Source: Deltaproteobacteria bacterium
GTDB taxonomy: Bacteria; Myxococcota_A; Polyangia; Polyangiales; Polyangiaceae
DNA length: 64,000 nucleotides
Reading direction: 5' to 3'
Assembly: GCA_016218915.1 (NCBI GenBank)
Contig: JACRCQ010000021.1
Location: 62,001-126,000 of the forward strand
How positions within the stretch are numbered: the stretch's first letter is position 1; each line of letters starts with the position of its first letter. The notes beneath the pieces were generated by a model that saw only the letters and a program-made list of their open reading frames with translations, did no database searches and was not told the DNA's origin. This document shows, piece by piece, positions 44,301 through 50,658 of the stretch. A program made the position numbers and the translations under genes.

Positions 44301-44623
44301 TCGCAATTGTACGTCACGTCCTCGGAGTCGATGCATGGACGAGAGACCTTGATGGCGTCGAGCACCTGCACGGTCTTGAGCTCGATGAAGCGCGCACCGC
44401 AGAGCCACGCAGCCACGATGTTCTGGGTCAGCTGCGTGTGCGGGCCGGCTGCGACCCCGAGCGGGATCCCGAGCTTGCGCCCGAAACGCTCCGTGGCGAG
44501 ACGATCGTCAGGCTCGACGATGTTGGGGCGCGGGATGCCGAGCACGGTCTCGCGCTTGTCCAGGTCGTCGAAGATCCAACGGGCCAACCATCCCAGCGGC
44601 GCCGGCCTGAATTCCTTTTCCAT
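41339..44623 (-). CDS. ygfK: YgfK-like flavin/iron-sulfur oxidoreductase
   Basis: A 1094-residue cytoplasmic protein matching the YgfK family layout. Residues about 1-430 are a dihydroorotate-dehydrogenase-like barrel without obvious Fe-S clusters. A cysteine cluster (CQEACPAHQNIPDY, CDHPCTERC) follows, then a FAD site (IIGAGPAGLSAAYYL), an NAD(P)H site (VVGGGNSAMDAARTA) and GIWAGGD. Two ferredoxin-type clusters close the protein: CDEVCSLCVTVCP and CNECGNCTTFCP. The E. coli homolog is called a putative selenate reductase subunit and lies in a purine-catabolism cluster; the natural reaction is not certain. No ygfM, xdh or hyu genes are here. GGAGAGGACCG precedes the ATG, which is preferred over an earlier frame start. 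Confidence 0.87.
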   Translation of the reverse strand: MEKEFRPAPLGWLARWIFDDLDKRETVLGIPRPNIVEPDDRLATERFGRKLGIPLGVAAGPHTQLTQNIVAAWLCGARFIELKTVQVLDAIKVSRPCIDSEDVTYNCEWSQELSLEQSFDEYLKAWVLLHALADRLGRPGPATLFNMSVGYDLKGIQTEKVQKFVSRMRSAPQELEKAVQEVARVHPKVRDLKIPAEMTNHVTLSTMHGCPPKEIERIARYLLEELGLHTWVKLNPTLLGAERLRGILNQRNGFDITVPDAAFEHDPRFEDAIEMVANLRDAANKCGATFGVKLSNTLEVVNHRPVFPANEKMMYMSGRALHPLTVTLAHLVTEALDGSVPLSFCGGADALNFSRLIADGMAPVTVCTDLLKPGGYGRLQQYVQNLQAEMTRKGAGSLDAFIAPGQGADVGAQARKNLAEHAAAVLEEGRYAKASRRSVPKGTRKLGAYDCIAAPCQEACPAHQNIPDYLHLVANERPAAALEVILCTNPMPSVTGRVCDHPCTERCIRNHYDAPLAIREIKRFAAANAGSRSIPPVVEQPGMPRTAIIGAGPAGLSAAYYLRLAGMPVAVFDARKDAGGMANRVIPEYRLGAGAIRVDVDRVQALGAEVHLGKRVTVRELRGQGFSNFVVAVGAQTGRKLEIPGEDAKGVFDSLEFLDAVRSHERVEIGSRVLVVGGGNSAMDAARTARRLAGSGAVTVVYRRLREHMPADPDEIEECVHEGIEIRDLLAPVEVARDGQGRVTGLVCNKMKLGERDVSGRPRPVPIDGAIETIACDSILVAISQESQLDCLDGIEVERLRDGTLRVDANGQTSIPGIWAGGDVSRGPATVIKAIADGRTIAASIARAQGLALPGEPVLDKQIAPAAALDKKSRKVLPAAFPVLALDKRGSFEEVAPTLTAELAVAEANRCLDCDEVCSLCVTVCPNRANQAWFTPLMTLQLPSLVVRDGRLETDSDDRFRLRQPIQIINVADFCNECGNCTTFCPTAGAPYRDKPRLHLDREGFDKAPYDAFVFDGTRQTPSLVARIAGAVYKVSRSGDDFEVRTDQLTAKWSASNGSFQGASLAKPGREGERFDLRQLVSLLPLLHAADILP

Positions 44624-44778
44624 CGGTCCTCTCCACGATTGCAGACGCGGCATCGAGCCACGGCCCGGAGCTGCGGATTGCGCATGATCCGAAGCCCGTT
44701 CGTGTACATCGGCTGCAGCCGCGCGAGAAGCGACAACCGACCCCAGCAAGGATCACGGTTCAGGAACCGACGGCAGGA

Positions 44779-45459
44779 TCAGGGAAAACCGTCCAGCGAG
44801 AAGCCGTCGAGGTTCATTCCGCCATCGCCCAGACTCGCTGCGCACCGTTTTCCGATGCCGATATCGTAACACTTGAGCCCGGCGCAACACTCCGCACCCG
44901 GCGCGCTGCAGTCCTGGAAGTTCGCAACGCATCCGGCATCCGGCGACCCTCCCTCTGGCAAGTCGTAGACGCAGATCTTGCCAAATCCAAGGTCCGCACA
45001 GTTGGTGCCCGTGCAGCAGAGCGCCCCTGGTGCGCTGCAGTCCTGGAAAGCAGCCGTGCAGTTCGCGTCCGTGGGCCCGCCTTCCGGCTTTCCACCGTCC
45101 AGCACATCCGGAACGCACCGCTGCGTGATCCCGATGTCCAAACAGATCAACCCGGTGCAGCATATCGGGTTGATGTCGCACTGCTGCCACTGCTCGATGC
45201 ACGCGGTCTCAGGCGCAACATCCTCGGGCGCTGTGTCCACCGCAACGTCGGGCTTGGCTCCGGCTGCGCCGTCGCTCTTGGTTCCCGCTGCCCCGTCCGG
45301 TGTGGCTCCGCCTGTGCCGCCCTCCACCACGTAGCCGCCCGATCCTCCTGTCGCAGCGTCGCCAGGGTTCTGCTCGTCGTTGTTCGACGAGCCCGAGCAT
45401 CCGACCCACAACGCGCACCCCAACATCACTACGGTCGCACCGATATGACGGCAGGTCAT
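44779..45459 (-). CDS. Lipoprotein with three knottin-like cysteine modules
   Basis: A 226-residue lipoprotein (lipobox WVGCSG) with a GGGAGGT ribosome site. A Gly/Asp/Ala-rich linker spans about residues 25-95. Then come three repeats with cysteine pattern C-x6-C-x5-6-CC-x4-C-x8-C, containing QWQQC...ICCTGLICLDIG, FQDCSAPGALCCTG and FQDCSAPGAECCAG text. This spacing fits the inhibitor cystine knot range. Conserved aromatic and Asp/Gly positions are shared between repeats. A secreted, surface-tethered disulphide-rich protein is expected. Ligand and role are unknown; it lies between the YgfK-like gene and the lut genes on the same strand. Confidence 0.8.
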   Translation of the reverse strand: MTCRHIGATVVMLGCALWVGCSGSSNNDEQNPGDAATGGSGGYVVEGGTGGATPDGAAGTKSDGAAGAKPDVAVDTAPEDVAPETACIEQWQQCDINPICCTGLICLDIGITQRCVPDVLDGGKPEGGPTDANCTAAFQDCSAPGALCCTGTNCADLGFGKICVYDLPEGGSPDAGCVANFQDCSAPGAECCAGLKCYDIGIGKRCAASLGDGGMNLDGFSLDGFP

Positions 45460-45539
45460 GACCCACCTCCCAAGCAAGGTGTCTGACGTCCATCCTACAC
45501 GCTTCGCAACGGAATTCGAGAGGGTCGCGCTCGCTGCTT

Positions 45540-47525
45540 TCAAAGCGACTTCAGGCTTACCACCTCGTCACAAATCACCACAATCAACCTGCGCGGCCCG
45601 TGCGCTGGAATCACCAGCACCTTCTCGATGTCTGCCGTGCGGCTCGGACCTGTGACGATCACCTGATAGTCGCCCCACGAGCGTCCGGCTCGACGACGCA
45701 CCCGCTCGCGCATCGCCTCGGCAAGCGTGTCCACGTGCGCGTCCTTGTGCGCAACCACCACGTGCGTGTCCACCAGCGTCGAAGCGCGACCTGCCGCGCG
45801 CTCCTTCAGGTCCAGGAGCAATCCGCCTGTGTCCGCAATCCAGAGCGCTGCGGACGTGATGCCGAGCGCATAGTCCTTCTTCGTCGAGCGCTCGCCCTCC
45901 ACGAGGACCGCTTCTGGCGGGTGTACCTCCATGAGCTTGCGCAAGAAGTGCCGCGCTTCCACCGCAGTCGCGAAGCAGTGGAGCTCGGTCTCCCCAGATG
46001 GGCCCAGCTCCTTCAATCGCTTGCGAAAGCGATCGAGAGGGCTTTGCGTGGGCTGCATCGGCAGCGACGTCCTCGGCTTGGCTGCCCTCGAAGGCGCCTG
46101 GCGCGGCTTCTGCGGTTCCTGCGTCGACGGGTCGCCACGATGGTCCTGGTACCAGCTGCTGAAGGACTGCTCGGGCGGTTCAGGAAGATCGCGCGTGTGC
46201 AGCCACGCTCGCGCCGCCGGTGCGATCGGCGCCAGCGGGCGACCGAACCGGTAGGCCCACGTCGCTGCTCGCATGAGCGGCTCGCTCTTCATCAGCTCGG
46301 TCGCTGCGCCCAGCGTCCAGCCAAGCTCGGTCGCATGGCCTTGCTCGGTCAGGCGCGCCCGAAGCTGCAGCAGACGCTCGTGAAGCGGGATCGCGACCGG
46401 GCAGATCTCCGTGCACGCGCCGCACAACGACGAGGCGAACGGCAGATCGCCGTATCGATCAAACCCTGCGAGGTGGGGAAGAAGCAGCGCGCCGATCGGG
46501 CCTGGATAGGCACCGCCATACGCGTGTCCGCCCACGTTCCGGTACACCGGACAGGCGTTGAGGCAGGCGCCGCACCGGATGCACGTCAGCACGTCGCGCT
46601 GCTCCGGATCCTTCATCAGCTTGGTGCGCCCGTGATCCAGAAGCACCACGTGCATGTCCGGGTGAGCGTCGGCGAACAGCGACACGTAGCAGGTCTGACG
46701 CTGCGCCGTGGCTGACACCGGCAGAAGACGCAGCAGCACGCTCAGGTCCTCGTCGCGAGGAATGATCTTGTCGAGCCCTGCCAGCACGATGTGCCGCTTG
46801 GGAAGGCAGGTCGTGAGCTGGATGTTCCCCTCGTTCTCGAGCAGCACCACGGTGCCAGACTGGGCCACCAGGAAGTTGGCGCCCGAAATGCCCACTTCCG
46901 CACCGAGAAATCGATCGCGCAGCACCTTGCGCGCAGCCAGCGACATCTGCGTGGCAAGGTTGACCCGCGTTGCTTCGTCGACCTTGCGCCCTTCCTTCAC
47001 CCAGTCCGGCGGCTCGATGTCGAGCTTGTCGTGGAAGATGCGGGCAATGTCCTCGACACTGAGGTGGATCGCAGGCGCTGTGACGTGGGAAGGGGGCTGA
47101 TGGGCGAGCTGAACGATGAGCTCTCCCAGATCAGTCTCGGTCACTTGCGCGCCCTCGGCCTCCAGGGCGTCGTTGAGCAGGATCTCCTCGGACGCCATGG
47201 ACTTGCTCTTGGTCACCCGCTTGCCGATCTGGCGAACGAGGGAGGCGATCGTGCGCTGGGCATCTTCCACGGTCTGCACCACGGTGACGTGCACCCCGCG
47301 TTCGCGCAGCTTGCCGATCAGCTCCTCGCGCAGCTCGTCGTGACGATCGAGCGCTTCCAGGCGGATCTCGCGTGCGCGTTTGCGAAGCGCTTCCCAGTCC
47401 GGGATCGTCTCGACCATGTGCTCGCGCTTGTCGAGCGTGCGAAGGGTAGCGCGGTGGACCTTGTCGCCCACGGACCGGTCGACCAGCTTTTCGCGTGAAG
47501 CGTCGCGCATTCGGCCGTGGCTCAT
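45540..47525 (-). CDS. LutB-LutC fusion, L-lactate oxidation iron-sulfur protein
   Basis: A 661-residue fusion. Residues about 1-440 are LutB/YkgF-like, with a LUD-type N-domain (SKSMASEEILLN, GANFLVAQSGTVVLLENEGN) and two 4Fe-4S clusters (CIRCGACLNACPVY and CGACTEICPVAIP). A Pro/Ser/Gln linker at about 445-500 joins a C-terminal LUD domain like LutC (ATAVEARHFL, SAALWIADTGGLLLD, TGPSRTADIEKVLVI). LutABC oxidises L-lactate to pyruvate in a cytoplasmic or membrane-associated complex; B and C are separate in most genomes. The ATG overlaps a 9-codon mini-ORF created by a 26-bp triplication (see repeat at 47521). Confidence 0.9.
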   Translation of the reverse strand: MSHGRMRDASREKLVDRSVGDKVHRATLRTLDKREHMVETIPDWEALRKRAREIRLEALDRHDELREELIGKLRERGVHVTVVQTVEDAQRTIASLVRQIGKRVTKSKSMASEEILLNDALEAEGAQVTETDLGELIVQLAHQPPSHVTAPAIHLSVEDIARIFHDKLDIEPPDWVKEGRKVDEATRVNLATQMSLAARKVLRDRFLGAEVGISGANFLVAQSGTVVLLENEGNIQLTTCLPKRHIVLAGLDKIIPRDEDLSVLLRLLPVSATAQRQTCYVSLFADAHPDMHVVLLDHGRTKLMKDPEQRDVLTCIRCGACLNACPVYRNVGGHAYGGAYPGPIGALLLPHLAGFDRYGDLPFASSLCGACTEICPVAIPLHERLLQLRARLTEQGHATELGWTLGAATELMKSEPLMRAATWAYRFGRPLAPIAPAARAWLHTRDLPEPPEQSFSSWYQDHRGDPSTQEPQKPRQAPSRAAKPRTSLPMQPTQSPLDRFRKRLKELGPSGETELHCFATAVEARHFLRKLMEVHPPEAVLVEGERSTKKDYALGITSAALWIADTGGLLLDLKERAAGRASTLVDTHVVVAHKDAHVDTLAEAMRERVRRRAGRSWGDYQVIVTGPSRTADIEKVLVIPAHGPRRLIVVICDEVVSLKSL

Positions 47526-47551
47526 GACGCCTCCAGGCAGGTGTAGCTCAT
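47522..47551 (-). CDS. 9-codon mini-ORF 2 between lutA and lutB
   Basis: Reads MSYTCLEAS then TGA, differing from mini-ORF 1 by one residue. Its stop overlaps the lutB ATG at 47525 by ATGA. The chain lutA, mini-1, mini-2, lutB forms four successive overlaps. Confidence 0.45.
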   Translation of the reverse strand: MSYTCLEAS

Positions 47552-47577
47552 GACGCCTCCAGGCAGGTGTGGCTCAT
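47548..47577 (-). CDS. 9-codon mini-ORF 1 between lutA and lutB
   Basis: Reads MSHTCLEAS then TGA. Its ATG overlaps the lutA stop (47574-47576) and its stop overlaps the next mini-ORF. A GGAG lies 5 bases before the ATG, inside the end of lutA. It is a by-product of the repeat; it may be translated by coupling but probably has no function as a peptide. Confidence 0.45.
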   Translation of the reverse strand: MSHTCLEAS

Positions 47578-48284
47578 GACGCCTCCAGGCAGGTGGCGAG
47601 CACCTCGGCAACGTGCATGGGACGGGGCGAAGCGAGCTGTTTTCGCGAAAGAACGCCGGACAGCTGCATCAGGCAGCTCGCATCGGTCGAGATGAGGAAG
47701 TCGACGTCAGCGGCGAGGATCGGCTCGAGCTTGCGCTCCGCCATGGCCGTGCTGATTTCAGGGAATTTGACCGAGAAAGTGCCGCCGAATCCGCAGCACC
47801 AGGTATCGGCTTCGGTCTCGACAAGCTCCAGGCCGTCGACGGCATCGAGCAGGGTTTGGACCGCTGGAGCGGCGTGCAGCTCGCGCCGTTGGTGGCAGCC
47901 GATGTGAAGGGCAGCCCTTCCTTCGAGCTTTGCGCCGAGCTCGGACAGGCCGAGGGGGCCGGTGAGGAACTGGCAGAGCTCGAAGGTGCGTGAGCAGACC
48001 GGGTCATTGCCGATCAGGGAGGGGAAGTGATTTCGCACCATGGAGGTGCAGGAGCCGGACGGGCTGACCACAAAGTCGAAGCCCCGGAACACGCGGCAGA
48101 AGCGTTCGGCGAGGGCACGCGCTTCGGAGCGGTGGCCGGCATTGAACTGGGGCTGGCCGCAGCAGGTCTGCTCGTGGGGGTAGGCGACATCGAGACCGAG
48201 GTGCTCGAGGAGGCGCAGGGTTGCGATGGCCGCCTTGGGGTAGAAGGCGTCGATGAAGCAGGGGATGAAGAGGCCGATGCGCAC
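47574..48284 (-). CDS. lutA: LutA, CCG-domain subunit of L-lactate oxidase complex
   Basis: A 236-residue protein beginning with GTG (MRIGLFIPCFIDAFYP). It has two CCG heterodisulfide-reductase-type domains: CCGQPQFNAGH in the first, HIGCHQRREL and CCGFGGTFSVKFPEIS in the second, the cysteine pattern of LutA/YkgE/GlcF. These cysteines hold an iron-sulfur cluster in related proteins. It works with the LutB-LutC fusion encoded just downstream to turn L-lactate into pyruvate. The C-terminus ATCLEAS is the sequence copied in the 26-bp repeat. Confidence 0.92.
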   Translation of the reverse strand: MRIGLFIPCFIDAFYPKAAIATLRLLEHLGLDVAYPHEQTCCGQPQFNAGHRSEARALAERFCRVFRGFDFVVSPSGSCTSMVRNHFPSLIGNDPVCSRTFELCQFLTGPLGLSELGAKLEGRAALHIGCHQRRELHAAPAVQTLLDAVDGLELVETEADTWCCGFGGTFSVKFPEISTAMAERKLEPILAADVDFLISTDASCLMQLSGVLSRKQLASPRPMHVAEVLATCLEAS

Positions 48285-48338
48285 GCAGATGTTTTCGGCT
48301 GCTGAGGGGCGCTTGTCAATTCGGGGCGCGAGCGGGGC

Positions 48339-48366
48339 TTGACCTAGCGGCGGGCGGTGATAGAAA
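48339..48366 (+). promoter_or_regulatory. Probable promoter of tRNA-Cys
   Basis: TTGACC at 48339 and TAGAAA at 48361 are 16 bases apart. The tRNA begins at 48393, so a leader of roughly 20 bases would be removed by RNase P. A C5-G5 inverted repeat lies at 48373-48388 within the leader. Confidence 0.6.
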
Positions 48367-48392
48367 GGGCAACCCCCTGAACTGGGGGTGGT

Positions 48393-48464
48393 GGCCAGGT
48401 AGCCAAGTGGTTAGGCAACGGTTTGCAAAACCGTCAAACGCCGGTTCGAATCCGGTCCTGGCCT
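48393..48464 (+). tRNA. tRNA-Cys (GCA)
   Basis: A full 72-nt cloverleaf without encoded CCA. The acceptor stem GGCCAGG/CCTGGCC is followed by discriminator T, the D-arm contains AGCCAAGTGGTTAGGC, the anticodon stem ACGGT/ACCGT holds loop TTGCAAA with anticodon GCA at 48425-48427, and the T-arm has GGTTCGAATCC. Confidence 0.97.
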
Positions 48465-48641
48465 CGAAGAATTGGGGGGATGGGGTGGACAGGGGCGGTG
48501 GTGTTTCCCGCCGGTTGCCTGGGCGCACCCCGGCCCATCGAGTCCCGTCGCCGAGAGCAAGGCCGAGCCTGCTCCTATTGTCGCGACACGCTCGGCTTGA
48601 GCGACACCTCAGAGTCGCTCCCATTTCGTTTGTTTCGATCG

Positions 48642-48670
48642 TTGCGTTTGCTTCGTTTGAGCCCTATGCT
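48642..48670 (+). promoter_or_regulatory. Probable promoter of the HTH/PIN pair, leaderless
   Basis: TTGCGT and TATGCT are separated by exactly 17 bases. The ATG at 48677 starts 7 bases after the end of TATGCT, where transcription would begin, so the mRNA is likely leaderless. Confidence 0.5.
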
Positions 48671-48676
48671 TGGATC

Positions 48677-49126
48677 ATGTCGACCGCAGCCGCCCATCTC
48701 CCTTCGCCCACAGAAGCCCAGCAGGCCCAGGAAGCTCTGCGCGCCCTGTCCTCCATCAAGCAACGCGGTCCGCGTTCGCTTCAGGTCGTCAAGAACCGCA
48801 ACGAGAACGTCACCGTCACGGTGCCCAAGGAGGCGTTCGACCTGTTCCTGGAGATCCTCGGTCACCTTGCGAATGGCACCGCTGTGAACATCGTGCCCGT
48901 GCATGCAGAGCTGACGACGCAGCAGGCTGCCGACATGCTCAACGTTTCCCGGCCGTTCCTGGTCAATCTGTTGGAGTCCGGCGCCATCCCCCACCGCAAG
49001 GTTGGCACGCATCGGCGCGTGCTCATGGCCGATCTGATCGCGTTCAAGCAGGCCGACGACGACAAACGCAAGGCCGTCCTCGACGAGCTTGCCGCACAAG
49101 CCCAGCAGCACGGTCTCGGATACTGA
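48677..49126 (+). CDS. Excisionase-type HTH antitoxin
   Basis: A 149-residue protein. A polar N-terminus with LPSPTEAQQAQEAL leads into a domain with VTVPKEAFDLFLEILGHLANG, then a MerR/excisionase-like helix-turn-helix (LTTQQAADMLNVSRPFLVNLLESGAIP followed by KVGTHRRV). This is the usual DNA-binding part of antitoxins paired with PIN toxins. The toxin gene starts 3 bases after its stop. A longer frame beginning inside the tRNA is rejected. The product should repress its own promoter and neutralise the toxin. Confidence 0.85.
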   Translation: MSTAAAHLPSPTEAQQAQEALRALSSIKQRGPRSLQVVKNRNENVTVTVPKEAFDLFLEILGHLANGTAVNIVPVHAELTTQQAADMLNVSRPFLVNLLESGAIPHRKVGTHRRVLMADLIAFKQADDDKRKAVLDELAAQAQQHGLGY

Positions 49127-49129
49127 CCG

Positions 49130-49696
49130 ATGGCATTTGGGGTCATCTACGACGCTTGCGTGCTGTACCCGGCCGCACTCCGGGACTTCCTGTTGCGGGT
49201 TGCGCGGACCGGTATCGTGCGTGCTCGATGGTCGGAGAAGATCCTCGATGAGTGCTTCAAAGCCATCTTGCGGGAGCGCCCGGATCTCAACCCGGAATCT
49301 CTGGAGCGCACGCGGCGCTTGATGCGCGAAGCGATCCCTGACTGCATCGTGTCAGGCCACGAGAACCTGATCGATAGCTTGACCTTGCCCGATCCAGACG
49401 ACCGACATGTCCTTGCCGCCGCCATCCGATCCGGGGCGCAGACCATCGTGACGTTCAACCTCAAGGACTTCCCGGCGAATGCGTTGGACCCTTTCGGAAT
49501 CGAAGCACGGCACCCGGATGACTTCATGGTCGATCAGATCGGACTCGCACCAGGGCTTGTGGTGGGCGCGCTGCTCGAACAGGTGGCTGCGTTGCGCAAC
49601 CCACCCATGAGCCGTGAGCTGGTGCTCGATCGGCTCCGAGACCAGGGGCTCATCCAGACGGTGGCGAAGCTGCGGGAGCTATCGGGCATGGGGTGA
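49130..49696 (+). CDS. PIN-domain ribonuclease toxin (VapC-like)
   Basis: A 188-residue protein with the acidic PIN pattern: Asp8 in GVIYDACVLYP, a Glu pair region ILDECFKA near 36-41, Asp residues in LPDPDDRHVLAAAIRSGA near 86-90, and NLKDFP near 105. These bind Mg2+ or Mn2+ in nucleases that cut tRNA or rRNA. The C-terminal 60 residues (FMVDQIGLAPGLVVGALLEQ) form an added helical domain found in the longer PIN branch. It is coupled to the HTH gene immediately upstream. Confidence 0.87.
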   Translation: MAFGVIYDACVLYPAALRDFLLRVARTGIVRARWSEKILDECFKAILRERPDLNPESLERTRRLMREAIPDCIVSGHENLIDSLTLPDPDDRHVLAAAIRSGAQTIVTFNLKDFPANALDPFGIEARHPDDFMVDQIGLAPGLVVGALLEQVAALRNPPMSRELVLDRLRDQGLIQTVAKLRELSGMG

Positions 49697-49723
49697 CGCG
49701 TTGTGAATCTCGCTCACCCTCGA

Positions 49724-49779
49724 ACTTGTCTAAAATGCAGGACTTGACCCACGGATCAAGCTGGCGAATTTAGACAAGT
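49724..49779. repeat. Nested inverted repeat after the PIN gene
   Basis: Arms ACTTGTCTAAA (49724-49734) and TTTAGACAAGT (49769-49779) are an 11-bp perfect match, and a second pair CTTGA/TCAAG lies inside at 49743-49747 and 49756-49760. It begins 28 bases after the PIN stop, in a convergent gap. It could be a bidirectional terminator or the trace of a mobile element end. It is AT-rich compared with its surroundings. Confidence 0.6.
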
Positions 49780-49846
49780 CGCCAACCTCCCCAAGTGGCC
49801 GATGGTCTGGCGCAAGTCTGGCGCGGAAGCAGCTCAGACGTGAGGA

Positions 49847-50572
49847 TCAGCCGAGCAACGACCACACCCAGGCCAGGAGCTGGAGCAGGTTTTCCGAGGT
49901 CACGGTCATCAATGTCGTGAGCAGCCGCAAGCAGGCATAGAGTGGCAGCGAGGAAGGCCTTTCGGAAGCGAGGAGCGGGGCGATGCGCTCGATGGCCCTC
50001 CAAGCGTGCTGGCGATCCCTATCCTTGCGGAGCCGAAGAGAATGACAGCCACGACCAACCGCTACTGACCTCCCATCCGTGAGTTGGCCCGAGAGCAGGC
50101 GGGCGCCTTGCCGAGCGTCACCCGGATGCCCCTTCGCAGGGTACGGCTTCGGGGCCTTGCGATGCTGCGCGCGCACGCCTCCTTGTTGCACGAAGCGCAT
50201 GCCCGCATGCAGCCGGTCGACGGTCGCGGGGGTCACGGACTCGCACGGCGGCGGTGGGGTTTCGGACGGCTGCGCGAGAGCCGCGAGCAGGTCGAGGAGC
50301 TGTGCAAGCTGAGCGGGGTCGATCTGCACCGTGAGCGTGATGGGAGCGACCAGAATGACTGGAGGTCGAGGGGCTTTCATGGGCGCCTCACGCCGCGATT
50401 GGGATGTTTGCCGCTCGGACTCCTCCGCGCCCCGATGCAGAAGCCGATTATCAAGCAGCGCGATCGTGCCCTGGTACAGGGGCAACCCCGCCAGGGCGCG
50501 CGCGATGAGTTTGCGGTCGGGGGGCTGGGGAGCAGGCGTGCCTTGGGAGAGCGGAAAGCGTCTTGTGCTCAT
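49847..50572 (-). CDS. Hypothetical accessory protein
   Basis: A 241-residue frame with a good ribosome site (AAGAGG about 10 bases before the ATG at 50572) and moderately high G/C at third positions. The text has a hydrophobic stretch APITLTVQIDPAQLAQLLDLLAAL near residues 75-100 and a helical C-terminus LYACLRLLTTLMTVTSENLLQLL. No family is recognised. An internal ATG at 50380 is an alternative start. It lies downstream of the terminator at 50623-50651. Confidence 0.5.
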   Translation of the reverse strand: MSTRRFPLSQGTPAPQPPDRKLIARALAGLPLYQGTIALLDNRLLHRGAEESERQTSQSRREAPMKAPRPPVILVAPITLTVQIDPAQLAQLLDLLAALAQPSETPPPPCESVTPATVDRLHAGMRFVQQGGVRAQHRKAPKPYPAKGHPGDARQGARLLSGQLTDGRSVAVGRGCHSLRLRKDRDRQHAWRAIERIAPLLASERPSSLPLYACLRLLTTLMTVTSENLLQLLAWVWSLLG

Positions 50573-50622
50573 GGGTTTTTGACCTCTTCGGGCAGTGTGG
50601 CCACGAGGCAGAAACCCTCACG

Positions 50623-50651
50623 AAAACACCCCCATTTGCTATTTGGGGGTG
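50623..50651 (-). terminator. Rho-independent terminator of the unknown gene at 50659
   Basis: On the minus strand an 8-bp stem CACCCCCA/TGGGGGTG with a 9-nt loop starts 7 bases after the stop at 50659 and is followed by TTTT, a standard intrinsic terminator. Confidence 0.8.
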
Positions 50652-50658
50652 CGAGCCG

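Larger units (their letters stand above)
47521..47595. repeat. Three 26-bp tandem copies of the lutA/lutB junction
   Basis: Copies begin at 47521, 47547 and 47573; the third is cut at the lutA coding end. Each copy carries the same stop/start overlap (TCATGA on the minus strand) and a GGAG ribosome site. As 26 is not a multiple of 3, each added copy makes a new short frame instead of extending lutA or lutB. Confidence 0.9.

Noticed and set aside
41339..44623. Selenate reduction as the function of the YgfK-like protein
   Set aside because: The name comes from genetic context in E. coli; no molybdenum subunit is here, so the activity is not claimed.
47521..47595. CRISPR-like direct repeats
   Set aside because: The 26-bp copies are adjacent without spacers and coincide with a gene junction.
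48407..48676. Longer N-terminus for the antitoxin beginning inside the tRNA
   Set aside because: It would overlap tRNA-Cys; the ATG at 48677 has promoter boxes at the right distance.
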